Shown: positions 28,605 through 37,602 of the stretch, piece by piece
How the letters are laid out: each line of letters opens with the position of its first letter
Position numbering within the stretch: the first letter of the stretch is position 1
Source of the DNA: Bacteroidales bacterium
GTDB taxonomy: Bacteria > Bacteroidota > Bacteroidia > Bacteroidales > Muribaculaceae
DNA: 64,000 nucleotides
Reading direction: 5' to 3'
Assembly: GCA_019415705.1 (NCBI GenBank)
Contig: DXYS01000006.1
Coordinates: 1 to 64,000 of the forward strand
Program-made: the position numbers and the translations under genes
The notes under the pieces: model-generated
Databases searched by the model: none
What the model was told of the DNA's origin: nothing
The model's input: the letters and a program-made list of their open reading frames with translations, nothing else

Positions 28605-30089
28605 ATGTATCTATTAGGCTACGATATAGGCAGTTCGTCGGTCAAGGCAGCACTTGTCGACGCCAATACCGGAGTGTGTGTCGCCTCTGACTTCTTCCCC
28701 CGTCAGGAGGCACCTATCAAAGCTCTCAAATCAGGCTGGGCCGAGCAGCGCCCCGACGACTGGTGGTCATATCTCAAAGAGGCCACAAAATCAGTACTTG
28801 CCACATCAAAAGTCAATCCAGCCGATATCAAGGCCATCGGCATAAGCTATCAGATGCACGGACTCGTCGCCATCGACCGCGAGCGCCGCGTGCTTCGCGA
28901 CGCCATCATCTGGTGTGACTCGCGAGGTGTGCCCTACGGCGAAAAAGCGTTCGGCGAACTCGGAGCAGACACCGTGCTGCCCCGCCTGCTTAACTCACCG
29001 GGTAACTTCACAGCCGCCAAACTTCGCTGGGTCAAGGAGAACGAGCCCGAACTCTTCGAGAAAATCGACAAAGTGATGCTCCCCGGCGATTACATCGCCA
29101 TGCGTCTGACCGGCGAAATCTGCACTAATCCCGAGGGACTCTCGGAGTACATGCTCTGGGACTTCAGCGAAAACGCTCCCGCAAAATTCCTGCTTGACTA
29201 TTACGGTTTCGACAGCTCGATACTGCCCGAAGTCAAGACCACATTCTGCGAGCAGGGCCGTCTGACTGACGCCGCAGCTGCCGAACTCGGCCTCAAAGCC
29301 GGCACACCCGTCACATACCGCGCCGGCGACCAGCCCAACAACGCCCTGTCGCTCAACGTATTCAATCCCGGCGAAATCGCCTCTACGGCCGGCACATCAG
29401 GCGTCGTCTACGGCATCAACGGCACAGTCGACTACGACCGCCGCTCTCGCGTCAACAACTTCGCCCACGTCAATCACTCGGCCGAGCAGACACGCATCGG
29501 CGTGATGACCTGCATCAACGGCACCGGCATCCTCAACAGCTGGGTAAAACGCAACATCGCTCCCGAAGGCATCAGCTACGCCGAGATGAACGACCTCGCC
29601 GCACAGGCTCCCGTCGGCTCGGCAGGCGTCTCGATTCTCCCCTTCGGCAACGGAGCCGAACGTGTGCTCGAAAACCGACAGATCGGCTGCTCGATGCACG
29701 GCATCAACTTCAACATCCACAACCGCAGCCACATTATCCGCGCCGCACAGGAGGGCATCGTCTTCTCATTCATGTACGGCATGGAAATCATGGCCTCAAT
29801 CGGCCTAGATATCAAGAAAATACATGCAGGCCACGCCAACATGTTCCTCAGCCCCATCTTCCGCGACACCCTCGCCTCCGTCTCCGGAGCCACCATCGAG
29901 CTCTATGACACCGACGGAGCTGTCGGAGCCGCCAAGGGCGCAGGCATCGGCGCCGGCATCTACGCCGACAACAACGAAGCCTTCGCCTCGCTGCGCAAGA
30001 TTGAGGAAATCGCGCCGGCGGCCGACCGCACGCCTTATCTCGAGGCATACGCACGCTGGAAGCAGTATCTCGCCAACGAAATGGCTTAA
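28605..30089 (+). CDS. xylB: Xylulokinase (FGGY family)
   Basis: It phosphorylates D-xylulose to xylulose 5-phosphate for entry into the pentose phosphate pathway, in the cytoplasm. The 494-residue sequence has the FGGY kinase layout: N-terminal YDIGSSSVKAALVD phosphate-binding strand-turn, ISYQMHGLVAID, IIWCDSRG and a MLPGDYIAMRLTGE segment. The C-terminal domain has YRAGDQPNNALSLNVFNPG and STAGTSGVVYG. Length and motifs match bacterial xylulokinases. The next gene, 54 bp downstream, is xylose isomerase, followed by a sugar:H+ symporter, the order known for Bacteroides xylose operons. No regulator gene (for example the Nudix-type XylR of Bacteroides) is next to it in this window. Confidence 0.95.
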   Translation: MYLLGYDIGSSSVKAALVDANTGVCVASDFFPRQEAPIKALKSGWAEQRPDDWWSYLKEATKSVLATSKVNPADIKAIGISYQMHGLVAIDRERRVLRDAIIWCDSRGVPYGEKAFGELGADTVLPRLLNSPGNFTAAKLRWVKENEPELFEKIDKVMLPGDYIAMRLTGEICTNPEGLSEYMLWDFSENAPAKFLLDYYGFDSSILPEVKTTFCEQGRLTDAAAAELGLKAGTPVTYRAGDQPNNALSLNVFNPGEIASTAGTSGVVYGINGTVDYDRRSRVNNFAHVNHSAEQTRIGVMTCINGTGILNSWVKRNIAPEGISYAEMNDLAAQAPVGSAGVSILPFGNGAERVLENRQIGCSMHGINFNIHNRSHIIRAAQEGIVFSFMYGMEIMASIGLDIKKIHAGHANMFLSPIFRDTLASVSGATIELYDTDGAVGAAKGAGIGAGIYADNNEAFASLRKIEEIAPAADRTPYLEAYARWKQYLANEMA

Positions 30090-30143
30090 CAATCAGACTC
30101 AAACACCAATATCAATCATAACCCTTTAAATCAAATATAAACT

Positions 30144-31460
30144 ATGGCAACAAAAGAGTACTTCCCTAATATCGGGAAAATCAAATTCGAAGGCCCCAAA
30201 AGCTACAATCCCCTTGCATACCGCTACTATGACGCCGAGCGCGTAGTTCTCGGCAAACCCATGAAAGAATGGCTCAAATTCGCCATGGCATGGTGGCATA
30301 CCCTCTGCGCCGAGGGCGGCGACCAGTTCGGCGGCGGCACAAAGAAATTCCCTTGGAACGAGGGCTCGGACGTTATGACCGTTGCAAAACAGAAAGCTGA
30401 CGCCGGTTTTGAAATCATGCAGAAATTAGGCATCGAATACTTCTGTTTCCACGACACAGACCTCATCGGCGACCTCGACGATATCGACGCTTACGAGGCC
30501 CGCATGAAAGAAATCACCGCTTATCTCAAAGAGAAAATGGCCGCTACCGGCATCAAAAACCTCTGGGGTACAGCCAACGTGTTCGGCAACGCCCGCTATA
30601 TGAACGGCGCCGCCACAAACCCCGACTTCGACGTCGTGGCCCGCGCAGCCGTGCAGATTAAAAACGCCATGGACGCCACTATCGCCCTCGGCGGCACAAA
30701 CTATGTATTCTGGGGCGGCCGCGAAGGCTACATGAGCCTTCTCAACACCGACCAGAAACGCGAGAAAGAGCACTTGGCAACAATGCTCACCATCGCCCGC
30801 GACTATGCACGCGCCAACGGTTTCAAAGGCACATTCCTCATCGAGCCCAAACCCATGGAGCCCTCTAAGCACCAGTATGACGTCGACACCGAGACCGTAA
30901 TCGGCTTCCTCAAAGCACACGGTCTTGACAAAGACTTCAAAGTCAACATCGAGGTCAACCACGCCACTCTCGCCGGCCACACATTCGAGCATGAGCTCGC
31001 AGTAGCTGTCGACAACGGCATGCTCGGCTCTATCGACGCCAACCGCGGTGACTACCAGAACGGCTGGGACACCGACCAGTTCCCCATGGACAACTGCGAG
31101 CTCACTCAGGCCATGATGCAGATCATCCGCAACGGCGGTCTCGGCAACGGCGGCACAAACTTCGACGCCAAAACCCGCCGCAACTCGACCGACCTCGAGG
31201 ACATCTTCATCGCCCACATCGCCGGTATGGACGCCATGGCACGCGCTCTGCTCTGCGCCGCCGAGCTCCTCGAGAAATCGCCCTACAAGAAGATGCTCGC
31301 CGACCGCTACGCATCATTCGACGGCGGCGAAGGCAAGAAGTTTGAGGAAGGCAAACTCACTCTCGAGCAGGTTGTCGCCTACGCCAAGACACAGCCCGAG
31401 CCCACTCAGACCTCCGGCAAACAGGAGCTCTATGAGGCTATCGTCAACATGTACTGCTAA
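30144..31460 (+). CDS. xylA: Xylose isomerase
   Basis: It converts D-xylose to D-xylulose with two divalent metal ions, in the cytoplasm. The 438-residue protein is of the long class II type. Visible signatures are FCFHDTDL (catalytic His region), TANVFGNARYMNGAATNPDFDV, YVFWGGREGY, IEPKPMEPSKHQYD (metal ligand Glu and Lys), NIEVNHATLAGHTFEHEL, and GSIDANRGD (metal-binding Asp residues). No residue appears to be missing. It lies 54 bp after xylB and 111 bp before the transporter gene, with an intercistronic hairpin in the second gap. Confidence 0.97.
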   Translation: MATKEYFPNIGKIKFEGPKSYNPLAYRYYDAERVVLGKPMKEWLKFAMAWWHTLCAEGGDQFGGGTKKFPWNEGSDVMTVAKQKADAGFEIMQKLGIEYFCFHDTDLIGDLDDIDAYEARMKEITAYLKEKMAATGIKNLWGTANVFGNARYMNGAATNPDFDVVARAAVQIKNAMDATIALGGTNYVFWGGREGYMSLLNTDQKREKEHLATMLTIARDYARANGFKGTFLIEPKPMEPSKHQYDVDTETVIGFLKAHGLDKDFKVNIEVNHATLAGHTFEHELAVAVDNGMLGSIDANRGDYQNGWDTDQFPMDNCELTQAMMQIIRNGGLGNGGTNFDAKTRRNSTDLEDIFIAHIAGMDAMARALLCAAELLEKSPYKKMLADRYASFDGGEGKKFEEGKLTLEQVVAYAKTQPEPTQTSGKQELYEAIVNMYC

Positions 31461-31500
31461 TTACTTTCAGTAGAGCAGTTTAGCTCTTAAGCAAACTTAC

Positions 31501-31541
31501 AAGGCCCTAAAGGCTACATTTTCTCAAGCCTTTAGGGCCTT
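31501..31541 (+). terminator. Intercistronic hairpin between xylA and the transporter gene
   Basis: A perfect 15-bp stem pairs 31501-31515 (AAGGCCCTAAAGGCT) with 31527-31541, followed by only a weak T-run. It could partly terminate, or set the relative level of enzyme and transporter mRNA. Confidence 0.6.
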
Positions 31542-31571
31542 ATTCCTAAATACTTAATACCATCTCATCAC

Positions 31572-33047
31572 ATGCAACAAAAAAACGGTAGCAAACTCTA
31601 CCTATTTTCAATCGTATTGGTAGCCGTCTTCGGCGGTCTGCTATTCGGCTATGACACGGCCGTTATCTCCGGCGCCGAAAAAGGCCTGCAAGCCTACTTC
31701 CTTGGAGCTAAAGACTTTGTCTACACCGATGTCATCCACGGCATCACCTCGTCAAGCGCCCTGCTCGGCTGTATCATCGGCGCAGCCGTCTCGGGTTTCT
31801 GCGCCTCACGTCTCGGACGTAAAAAGAGCCTCTTCGTGGCCGGCATCCTCTTCCTCGTCTCGGCTCTCGGATCATACTGGCCCGAGTTCGTCATTTATGA
31901 AAAAGGCGTTCCCCACTTCGGCCTCCTCATCGTCTTCAATATCTACCGCATCATCGGCGGTATCGGCGTAGGCCTCGCTTCGGCCGTCTGCCCGATGTAT
32001 ATCGCCGAGGTTTCGCCCTCTGAGATCCGCGGCACACTCGTGTCATGGAACCAGTTTGCCATCATCTTCGGCCAGCTCGTCGTCTACTTCGTCAACTTCC
32101 TGATTCTCGGCGAACACACCAACCCCGTCATCGAGAAGACAGCCGAAGGCCTCTACGCCGTGCTCCCGACCTCTGACATCTGGACCATCAGCACAGGCTG
32201 GCGCTACATGTTCGGCTCCGAAGCCTTTGTGGCCGCACTGTTCACTGTGCTCGTGCTTTTCGTGCCCGAGTCACCGCGCTACTTGGTGCTCATCGGCAAA
32301 GACAAAGCCGCTTTCAATGTGCTCGAGCGCATCAACGGCACATCAAAGGCCGAGGCTATCCTCAACGAAATCAAAGCTACCGCTACCGAGAAGACCGAGC
32401 GTCTGTTCTCATTCGGCGTACTCGTCATCTTCATAGGCATCATGCTCTCGGTCTTCCAGCAAGCAGTCGGCATCAACGCCGTTCTCTACTATGCTCCTCG
32501 CATCTTTGACTCGATGAACATGGGCAACCCGATGGTACAGACCGTCATCATGGGCGTTGTCAACATCATCTTCACCCTCGTGGCCATCTTCACCGTCGAG
32601 AAATGGGGCCGCAAACCGCTGTTAATCTACGGCTCTATCGGCATGGCAGTCGGCGCATTCGGCGTGATGCTTTCCAACATCGTCGAAGTCGCTCCCATCG
32701 TGCCCGTAGTCAGCATCATGGTATACTCGGCATCATTCATGTTCTCTTGGGGTCCCATCTGCTGGGTGCTCATCTCGGAGATCTTCCCCAACACCATCCG
32801 TTCGGCCGCAGTCGCTATCGCCGTCGCTTTCCAGTGGATTTTCAACTTCATCGTTTCGTCGACCTTCGTGCCCATGTATAACATGAGCCTCGGCTCGATG
32901 GGGGACAAGTTCGGCCACATGTTTGCCTACGGTCTCTACGGCATCATCTGCGTCATCGCAGCCATCTTCGTCTATAAACTTGTGCCCGAGACCAAGGGCA
33001 AGTCACTCGAAGACATGTCGAAGCTCTGGCTCAACCGCAAGAAATAA
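31572..33047 (+). CDS. xylE: Xylose (pentose):H+ symporter, MFS sugar porter family
   Basis: It imports xylose or a related monosaccharide across the inner membrane using the proton gradient. The 491-residue protein has about 12 hydrophobic segments and the sugar-porter signatures: FGYDTAVISG in TM1, GRKKSLFVAG in loop 2-3, PMYIAEVSPSEIRGTLVS, VPESPRYLV before the central loop, QQAVGINAVLYYAP in TM7, KWGRKPLLIYG, and PETKGKSLEDM at the C-terminus. The SPRYLV, QQxxGINAVLYYAP and PETKGKSLE elements are the family hallmarks. It is the third gene of the xyl operon and ends at a strong terminator. The symbol follows the Bacteroides/E. coli xylE type and rests partly on context. Confidence 0.88.
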   Translation: MQQKNGSKLYLFSIVLVAVFGGLLFGYDTAVISGAEKGLQAYFLGAKDFVYTDVIHGITSSSALLGCIIGAAVSGFCASRLGRKKSLFVAGILFLVSALGSYWPEFVIYEKGVPHFGLLIVFNIYRIIGGIGVGLASAVCPMYIAEVSPSEIRGTLVSWNQFAIIFGQLVVYFVNFLILGEHTNPVIEKTAEGLYAVLPTSDIWTISTGWRYMFGSEAFVAALFTVLVLFVPESPRYLVLIGKDKAAFNVLERINGTSKAEAILNEIKATATEKTERLFSFGVLVIFIGIMLSVFQQAVGINAVLYYAPRIFDSMNMGNPMVQTVIMGVVNIIFTLVAIFTVEKWGRKPLLIYGSIGMAVGAFGVMLSNIVEVAPIVPVVSIMVYSASFMFSWGPICWVLISEIFPNTIRSAAVAIAVAFQWIFNFIVSSTFVPMYNMSLGSMGDKFGHMFAYGLYGIICVIAAIFVYKLVPETKGKSLEDMSKLWLNRKK

Positions 33048-33073
33048 GCATTAAGACCATATCTCCCATTACG

Positions 33074-33120
33074 CTCAGCGGCTCTGCCCCACACAGGGTC
33101 AGAGCCGCTGAGTGTTTTTA
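33074..33120 (+). terminator. Rho-independent terminator after the xyl operon
   Basis: The 13-bp stem CTCAGCGGCTCTG (33074-33086) pairs with 33100-33112 and is followed by TGTTTTTA. Confidence 0.85.
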
Positions 33121-33203
33121 CAGCAGTCACAGATAATATCAATTAATCGCCGCTAAACACTTTTTATGATAAAAATTACCCCGTAAAGGGATGGTGGTAA
33201 AAT

Positions 33204-33211
33204 TAATTTTG
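33204..33211 (+). promoter_or_regulatory. -7 box (TAATTTTG) upstream of the CE8 gene
   Basis: TAATTTTG matches TAnnTTTG and lies 57 bp before the ATG at 33269. No -33 element is obvious. Confidence 0.5.
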
Positions 33212-33268
33212 TAGCATGAAAAATATATCATTCTGATACCTAAAAACAAAACCCAACAAATTAAAATC

Positions 33269-36200
33269 ATGAAACACAGTCTACTAAACCTTTCAGCGTT
33301 GGCTGCTGCCATCGTCGGGACAGGTGTTGCATTTGCTGCATTTACAAATGTCAGCAACGACATCGACATACCCTCGCGCGCCACAGCCACACAAGACGTC
33401 AGCGCCACATGGGCGATGGCTGTCACCCACGACCAAGTCGCCGCGAAAGTCACTCCGGCAACAGCTTTCACTAACCCTGCATTCACCATCGGTGACGGCA
33501 TCACATTCAGAGATGTCTGGACTGTCGGCGGAATACCCATGTCGCGCTACACGATACAGGCATGCGAAAACGGCGGACGTCAGGACAATCAATACTTAGA
33601 GTTCTCGGTGACACCGACTGCCGCCGTAACCCTGACATCTATGTCGTTTGACCTGATAAATGACGGCTGGGGAGGCGGCACATATGATTATGTCGTCACA
33701 ACAGGCTCTCAGACAAAAGAATTACTGAATCAGACACCCATCCGCAACAATGCGGAAGATTTATCTGAAGAAGCCCGCAAAATAACATGCGACCTCTCGA
33801 ATCTCACTCCGACCACAGACCCCGTTTCTGTCAGAATTTATTATTACGCAAACTCTACACAGTCTAAATCACGTTCGTTCGGCATAGCCAACGTCACATT
33901 CAAAGGCACCGCCGAATATGAGGATAACTGTCACTTCTCCGTACCCGGCACTCTGGCCCTCACCGCTGACAACAGCGAGATTGAAGCCAACAAACTGCGT
34001 GTCGGCAACAACGAACTCAGCTATGTCGAAAACGGCTCAACACTTACATTTAAAAATGTCCACGTACACCAGTCAGGCACATATAAAGTCTTGATGCCCA
34101 CCGACTACTCTTATGGTGACGGAACACTCAAAATCGAAGTCAAAGACCTGACAAGCGGCAAAATCGAAGCCGAATACGACGGCACACTTCCCAAGAACAA
34201 CTCGTCATACGAAGCCATAGAGTACACACTCGGCGGCGGCATCACAGACGGAACAAAAGATATCACTTTTACGTTCGGACGCCCCTCAGGATTTGTATGC
34301 AACGCCCGCAGTCCCGAATTTGTACGCACAGGTGACTACAGCGGCAACGAATCCGAGATTCCCGCCGGATGGGCTTCAATCCCCGGCACTCTTGACGCTG
34401 CCAAATGGACCTACAACAAAGAGGGTCACGGCAATTTCGGATTTGAAAGCGAAGCAAAAGGCGTAGGCTATGTCAAAAACAAAGCAGTCGCCACTTATAA
34501 ATTCTACAACACCGAGGCCGGCGCATACACCATGGGATGGAAATGGAACATCTCAAACGGAGGTACCGCACGCATCACCATCACCGACAAAGAGAGCGGT
34601 GAAGTCGAAATCGACCAGAACTGGACCATCGCCGGCGGCGACAACGAAATACCGTTGGAAGGCCTCATCACAAAAGGCAAAAAAGACATCAGTCTTGCAC
34701 TCAGCGCCTCACATGACGGATGGATTGGCAATTACTTCTCTCCCGTCTTCACCCGCACGGCCGACAGCTATGCAGCCGTCAAATCAGTCACACTCGTGGC
34801 CGACGGCGCCATCGAGGCTGATGCCGCAGGCTTTGACTGGGCATTCAACCTCCCCATGTCGTTCGCGGCCGAGAGCCTGACTCTTCGCGCCAATGTCATC
34901 GGAGGCACAGTGACTGCAACAGGCGAAGGCGTGACCGCCGGCTCTGAAGCAGCAACATTCACCATTACAACTCCCGCTGTAAACGATGAGCGCATCGTAA
35001 CACTCACCCTCACACCCGAGGACGGCGCCGCATATGCCAAAACCGAATATAAGGTGCGCATCTATCGCATCGGCGACGTCAAAGTATCAGCCATAGCTAT
35101 CGACGGCATCAATGCCGAGGCCGACATAATCGAAGCCATCAACACATCAGAGGCCCGCACCGCCACTCTGAGCGGCAACATCTACACCGCAGCTCCGGCC
35201 GTGACAGCAACATTTATCGACGCAACCACAGCTTCCGGCAAATTAGAGTCTGTCACAGAAGGCACCGCAAAATATACTTTTACAGGCGGTGAAGGCGAAG
35301 CAGCACGCACGTTCACACTCAACGTCGAAGGCATACATACCTATGAGCGCACTGAAGACGACCTCGTCGGCACCATCGTCTACGACAGCTCCTGCAACAA
35401 AGCTGACAACTCATGGTCAAACGGCCTCTACACAATCGCTCCCGTCAACGACGGATGGGGCGGCTCTCAGTTTAAGTTCAGCTACAAAAACGGCTACACA
35501 ATCACTCTGACCGCACCCAAAGACAAAAAACTCAAACAAATCGTCCTCGTCAAGCTCTTTGACAACTATGCCGACGGCAAATTCACCTCTGCCACATCAG
35601 AGGGCGCTCAGGTATGGTGTCCGACCAACGCCGGATTCCGCAAAGGCGGCGAAAACGCATATAACCTCATCATCAACATCGACAACCATGTCCCCGGCAC
35701 ACCCGTCGTACTCACTTTCGAGGGCGGTAGTCAGCCCGTCGCTTGGTTTGAATTTGTCTATGACGAAGTAAACCCCGGCACAGCTCCCACTCTGCTCAAA
35801 AAAGAGGAAATTCAAGACCACAACCACGCACTTGTCAAACTGACATTCGACCGTGAAATGGCATCTACAACCGCTACTGTCAACAATACCGAAATAACAT
35901 CCGAAGGCGGCAGCGCGACACTCGTCTTCCCCCTCTTCGACCTGACATACGGCTCTGACATCGCACTCGAAATCGCAACCGGAGCTGCCAAAGACAAATA
36001 CGGCAACGGCAACACCGAAGTAATCAGCCACACATTCACACTCAACGACAAACCCGTCTACGAACCCATCGCCGACGATAACTTCGTTGAAGTCAGCACT
36101 GTCGCCGAGCTGCGTGCAGCTGTCGCCAAAGCCAACACAACCAACACGACAGCCGATGCCAAACCGTTCATCATCTTCGTGCGCAACGGCGACTACGACC

Positions 36201-37420
36201 TCGGCTCTGACGTTGTCGACGGCAACTCCCCCTCTGAATCCGACGTATGTCTGCACATCGAAAAAGCATGGAATGTCAGCCTCATCGGCGAGAGCCGCGA
36301 CGGCGTCCTCATACACGGCGAACGCACCGGCATCTCCAATCCTATCTTCTCGACACGCTACTCTCACAACACCTATATCGCCGACCTCACACTGCGCAAC
36401 GACTTTGACTACAATGATGTAGTCGCAGGAGGCAGCCGCAAAGGCGTCAGCGTAGCCCACTACGGCGGTTATAAGGACATCATGGTCAACGTGACAATGC
36501 AGGCCGTTCAGGACACTCAGGTGACCGGCGAAGACGGTTATTACTACAACTGTGACATCTACGGCGGCACAGACTTCATCTGTGGCGGCGGAGACCACTT
36601 CTATGACCGTTGCAACCTCATCATCGTGTCGGCAGGCCCCATCACAGCCCCGCAGACATCACCCTCGCTCAAACACGGATACGTGTTCCAGAACTGCGTC
36701 ATCAGCGGTAAAGACGGCTACACACTCGGCCGTCCGTGGCAGAACGAGCCCCGCGCATTCTTCCTCAACACCACGATGAAAGCTAAATGCGACGACGCAG
36801 GATGGGCCAGCATGGGCAATCTTGTCACACACTTCTTCGAGTATAACTCGATGGATGCCGACGGCAACCCCATCGACCTCTCCGTACGCCAGAACTCTCC
36901 GACATCGATCAACACATACTCTCCGATACTCGACGCTAAATACGCCCCCTACTTCACTGTCGAAAACGTCATAGCACTCAAAGAAAGCTATCTGCCGACC
37001 GACTATGCAGTCGTTCTTGACGCTCCGGAGGTCAAATTCTCCAACGGCGCGTTCACTTGGGAAGCAGTCGAGGATGCCGTCGCCTACCTCATCTATCGTG
37101 ACGGCGAGTATATCGAAAAAACCACAGCTACGACATGGACCGCTCCCTCAGAGCCCGCATCACCCGTCAGCTGCGCCTCAGAGCCCCTCTACACAGTGCG
37201 TGCAATCAGCCACCGAGGCGCTTTAGGCACACCGTCAAAAGAAATGTCTACCTCAGGCATCTCTGACATCACCGCCGGTGACGCAGCCGGTGACGTAATC
37301 TCGACCGACTACTTCAACGCACAGGGTCAGCTCGTGACACCCGACACCAAAGGCATACGCCTGCGTGTCGAGACCCTCAGCGACGGCTCACGCCGCGTAA
37401 TCAAAGAAAACGTACGTTAA
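33269..37420 (+). CDS. Large modular pectin methylesterase (CE8) with T9SS tail
   Basis: This 1383-residue secreted protein removes methyl esters from homogalacturonan. The CE8 beta-helix is near the C-terminus (about 935-1240). Its motifs are AVQDTQVTG with Asp1082, GGTDFICGGGDHF with Asp1102, and YTLGRPWQN with Arg1155, matching the two catalytic aspartates and the arginine of pectinesterases. Before it come a signal peptide, a jelly-roll-like domain (about 30-215), two CBM-like modules (about 225-360 and 370-505), further Ig-like or unknown segments, and an SbsA/Big-like domain (about 837-930, with VKLTFDREMAS). After it come an FnIII-like module and a T9SS tail (SGISDI, YFNAQGQLVTPDTKG). 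It is probably a cell-surface enzyme preparing pectin for the lyase encoded downstream. The size is about four times that of a bare CE8. Confidence 0.9.
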   Translation: MKHSLLNLSALAAAIVGTGVAFAAFTNVSNDIDIPSRATATQDVSATWAMAVTHDQVAAKVTPATAFTNPAFTIGDGITFRDVWTVGGIPMSRYTIQACENGGRQDNQYLEFSVTPTAAVTLTSMSFDLINDGWGGGTYDYVVTTGSQTKELLNQTPIRNNAEDLSEEARKITCDLSNLTPTTDPVSVRIYYYANSTQSKSRSFGIANVTFKGTAEYEDNCHFSVPGTLALTADNSEIEANKLRVGNNELSYVENGSTLTFKNVHVHQSGTYKVLMPTDYSYGDGTLKIEVKDLTSGKIEAEYDGTLPKNNSSYEAIEYTLGGGITDGTKDITFTFGRPSGFVCNARSPEFVRTGDYSGNESEIPAGWASIPGTLDAAKWTYNKEGHGNFGFESEAKGVGYVKNKAVATYKFYNTEAGAYTMGWKWNISNGGTARITITDKESGEVEIDQNWTIAGGDNEIPLEGLITKGKKDISLALSASHDGWIGNYFSPVFTRTADSYAAVKSVTLVADGAIEADAAGFDWAFNLPMSFAAESLTLRANVIGGTVTATGEGVTAGSEAATFTITTPAVNDERIVTLTLTPEDGAAYAKTEYKVRIYRIGDVKVSAIAIDGINAEADIIEAINTSEARTATLSGNIYTAAPAVTATFIDATTASGKLESVTEGTAKYTFTGGEGEAARTFTLNVEGIHTYERTEDDLVGTIVYDSSCNKADNSWSNGLYTIAPVNDGWGGSQFKFSYKNGYTITLTAPKDKKLKQIVLVKLFDNYADGKFTSATSEGAQVWCPTNAGFRKGGENAYNLIINIDNHVPGTPVVLTFEGGSQPVAWFEFVYDEVNPGTAPTLLKKEEIQDHNHALVKLTFDREMASTTATVNNTEITSEGGSATLVFPLFDLTYGSDIALEIATGAAKDKYGNGNTEVISHTFTLNDKPVYEPIADDNFVEVSTVAELRAAVAKANTTNTTADAKPFIIFVRNGDYDLGSDVVDGNSPSESDVCLHIEKAWNVSLIGESRDGVLIHGERTGISNPIFSTRYSHNTYIADLTLRNDFDYNDVVAGGSRKGVSVAHYGGYKDIMVNVTMQAVQDTQVTGEDGYYYNCDIYGGTDFICGGGDHFYDRCNLIIVSAGPITAPQTSPSLKHGYVFQNCVISGKDGYTLGRPWQNEPRAFFLNTTMKAKCDDAGWASMGNLVTHFFEYNSMDADGNPIDLSVRQNSPTSINTYSPILDAKYAPYFTVENVIALKESYLPTDYAVVLDAPEVKFSNGAFTWEAVEDAVAYLIYRDGEYIEKTTATTWTAPSEPASPVSCASEPLYTVRAISHRGALGTPSKEMSTSGISDITAGDAAGDVISTDYFNAQGQLVTPDTKGIRLRVETLSDGSRRVIKENVR

Positions 37421-37459
37421 TACCAACTTAGCGATTATACACATCTTACTTAGTGCCGG

Positions 37460-37496
37460 CGGGCGACAGTCTTCACAAACTGTCGCCCGTCTTGTT
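37460..37496 (+). terminator. Terminator after the CE8 gene
   Basis: An 11-bp stem pairs 37460-37470 (CGGGCGACAGT) with 37479-37489 around an 8-nt loop, followed by TCTTGTTT. Confidence 0.8.
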
Positions 37497-37567
37497 TGAC
37501 GGCTCTTTAACAGCCCGGTGCATCCTTTTCCGTCAATTATTCCACCTTCGGCCTCGCGCGCATGCAA

Positions 37568-37575
37568 TATTTTTG
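37568..37575 (+). promoter_or_regulatory. -7 box (TATTTTTG) for the pectate lyase gene
   Basis: TATTTTTG matches TAnnTTTG, 27 bp before the ATG at 37603. CTTCGG at 37546-37551 is a weak -33 candidate at about the right spacing. The longer reading frame starting at a GTG at 37453 would run through a terminator and this promoter and is rejected. Confidence 0.5.
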
Positions 37576-37602
37576 CATCAGAAACAAAATTCACTCGTAA
37601 AT

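Noticed and set aside
35597..36598. Reverse-strand ORF of 333 codons inside the CE8 gene, and similar long antisense ORFs at 55668-56738, 42575-43636 and 30426-31217
   Set aside because: They are antisense shadows produced by the strong C-ending codon use of the real genes; their translations are low-complexity Val/Asp/Ala-rich sequences without domains.
37453..37602. GTG start giving a 50-residue longer pectate lyase
   Set aside because: The extension would run through the CE8 terminator hairpin and the TATTTTTG promoter box; the ATG at 37603 gives a normal signal peptide.
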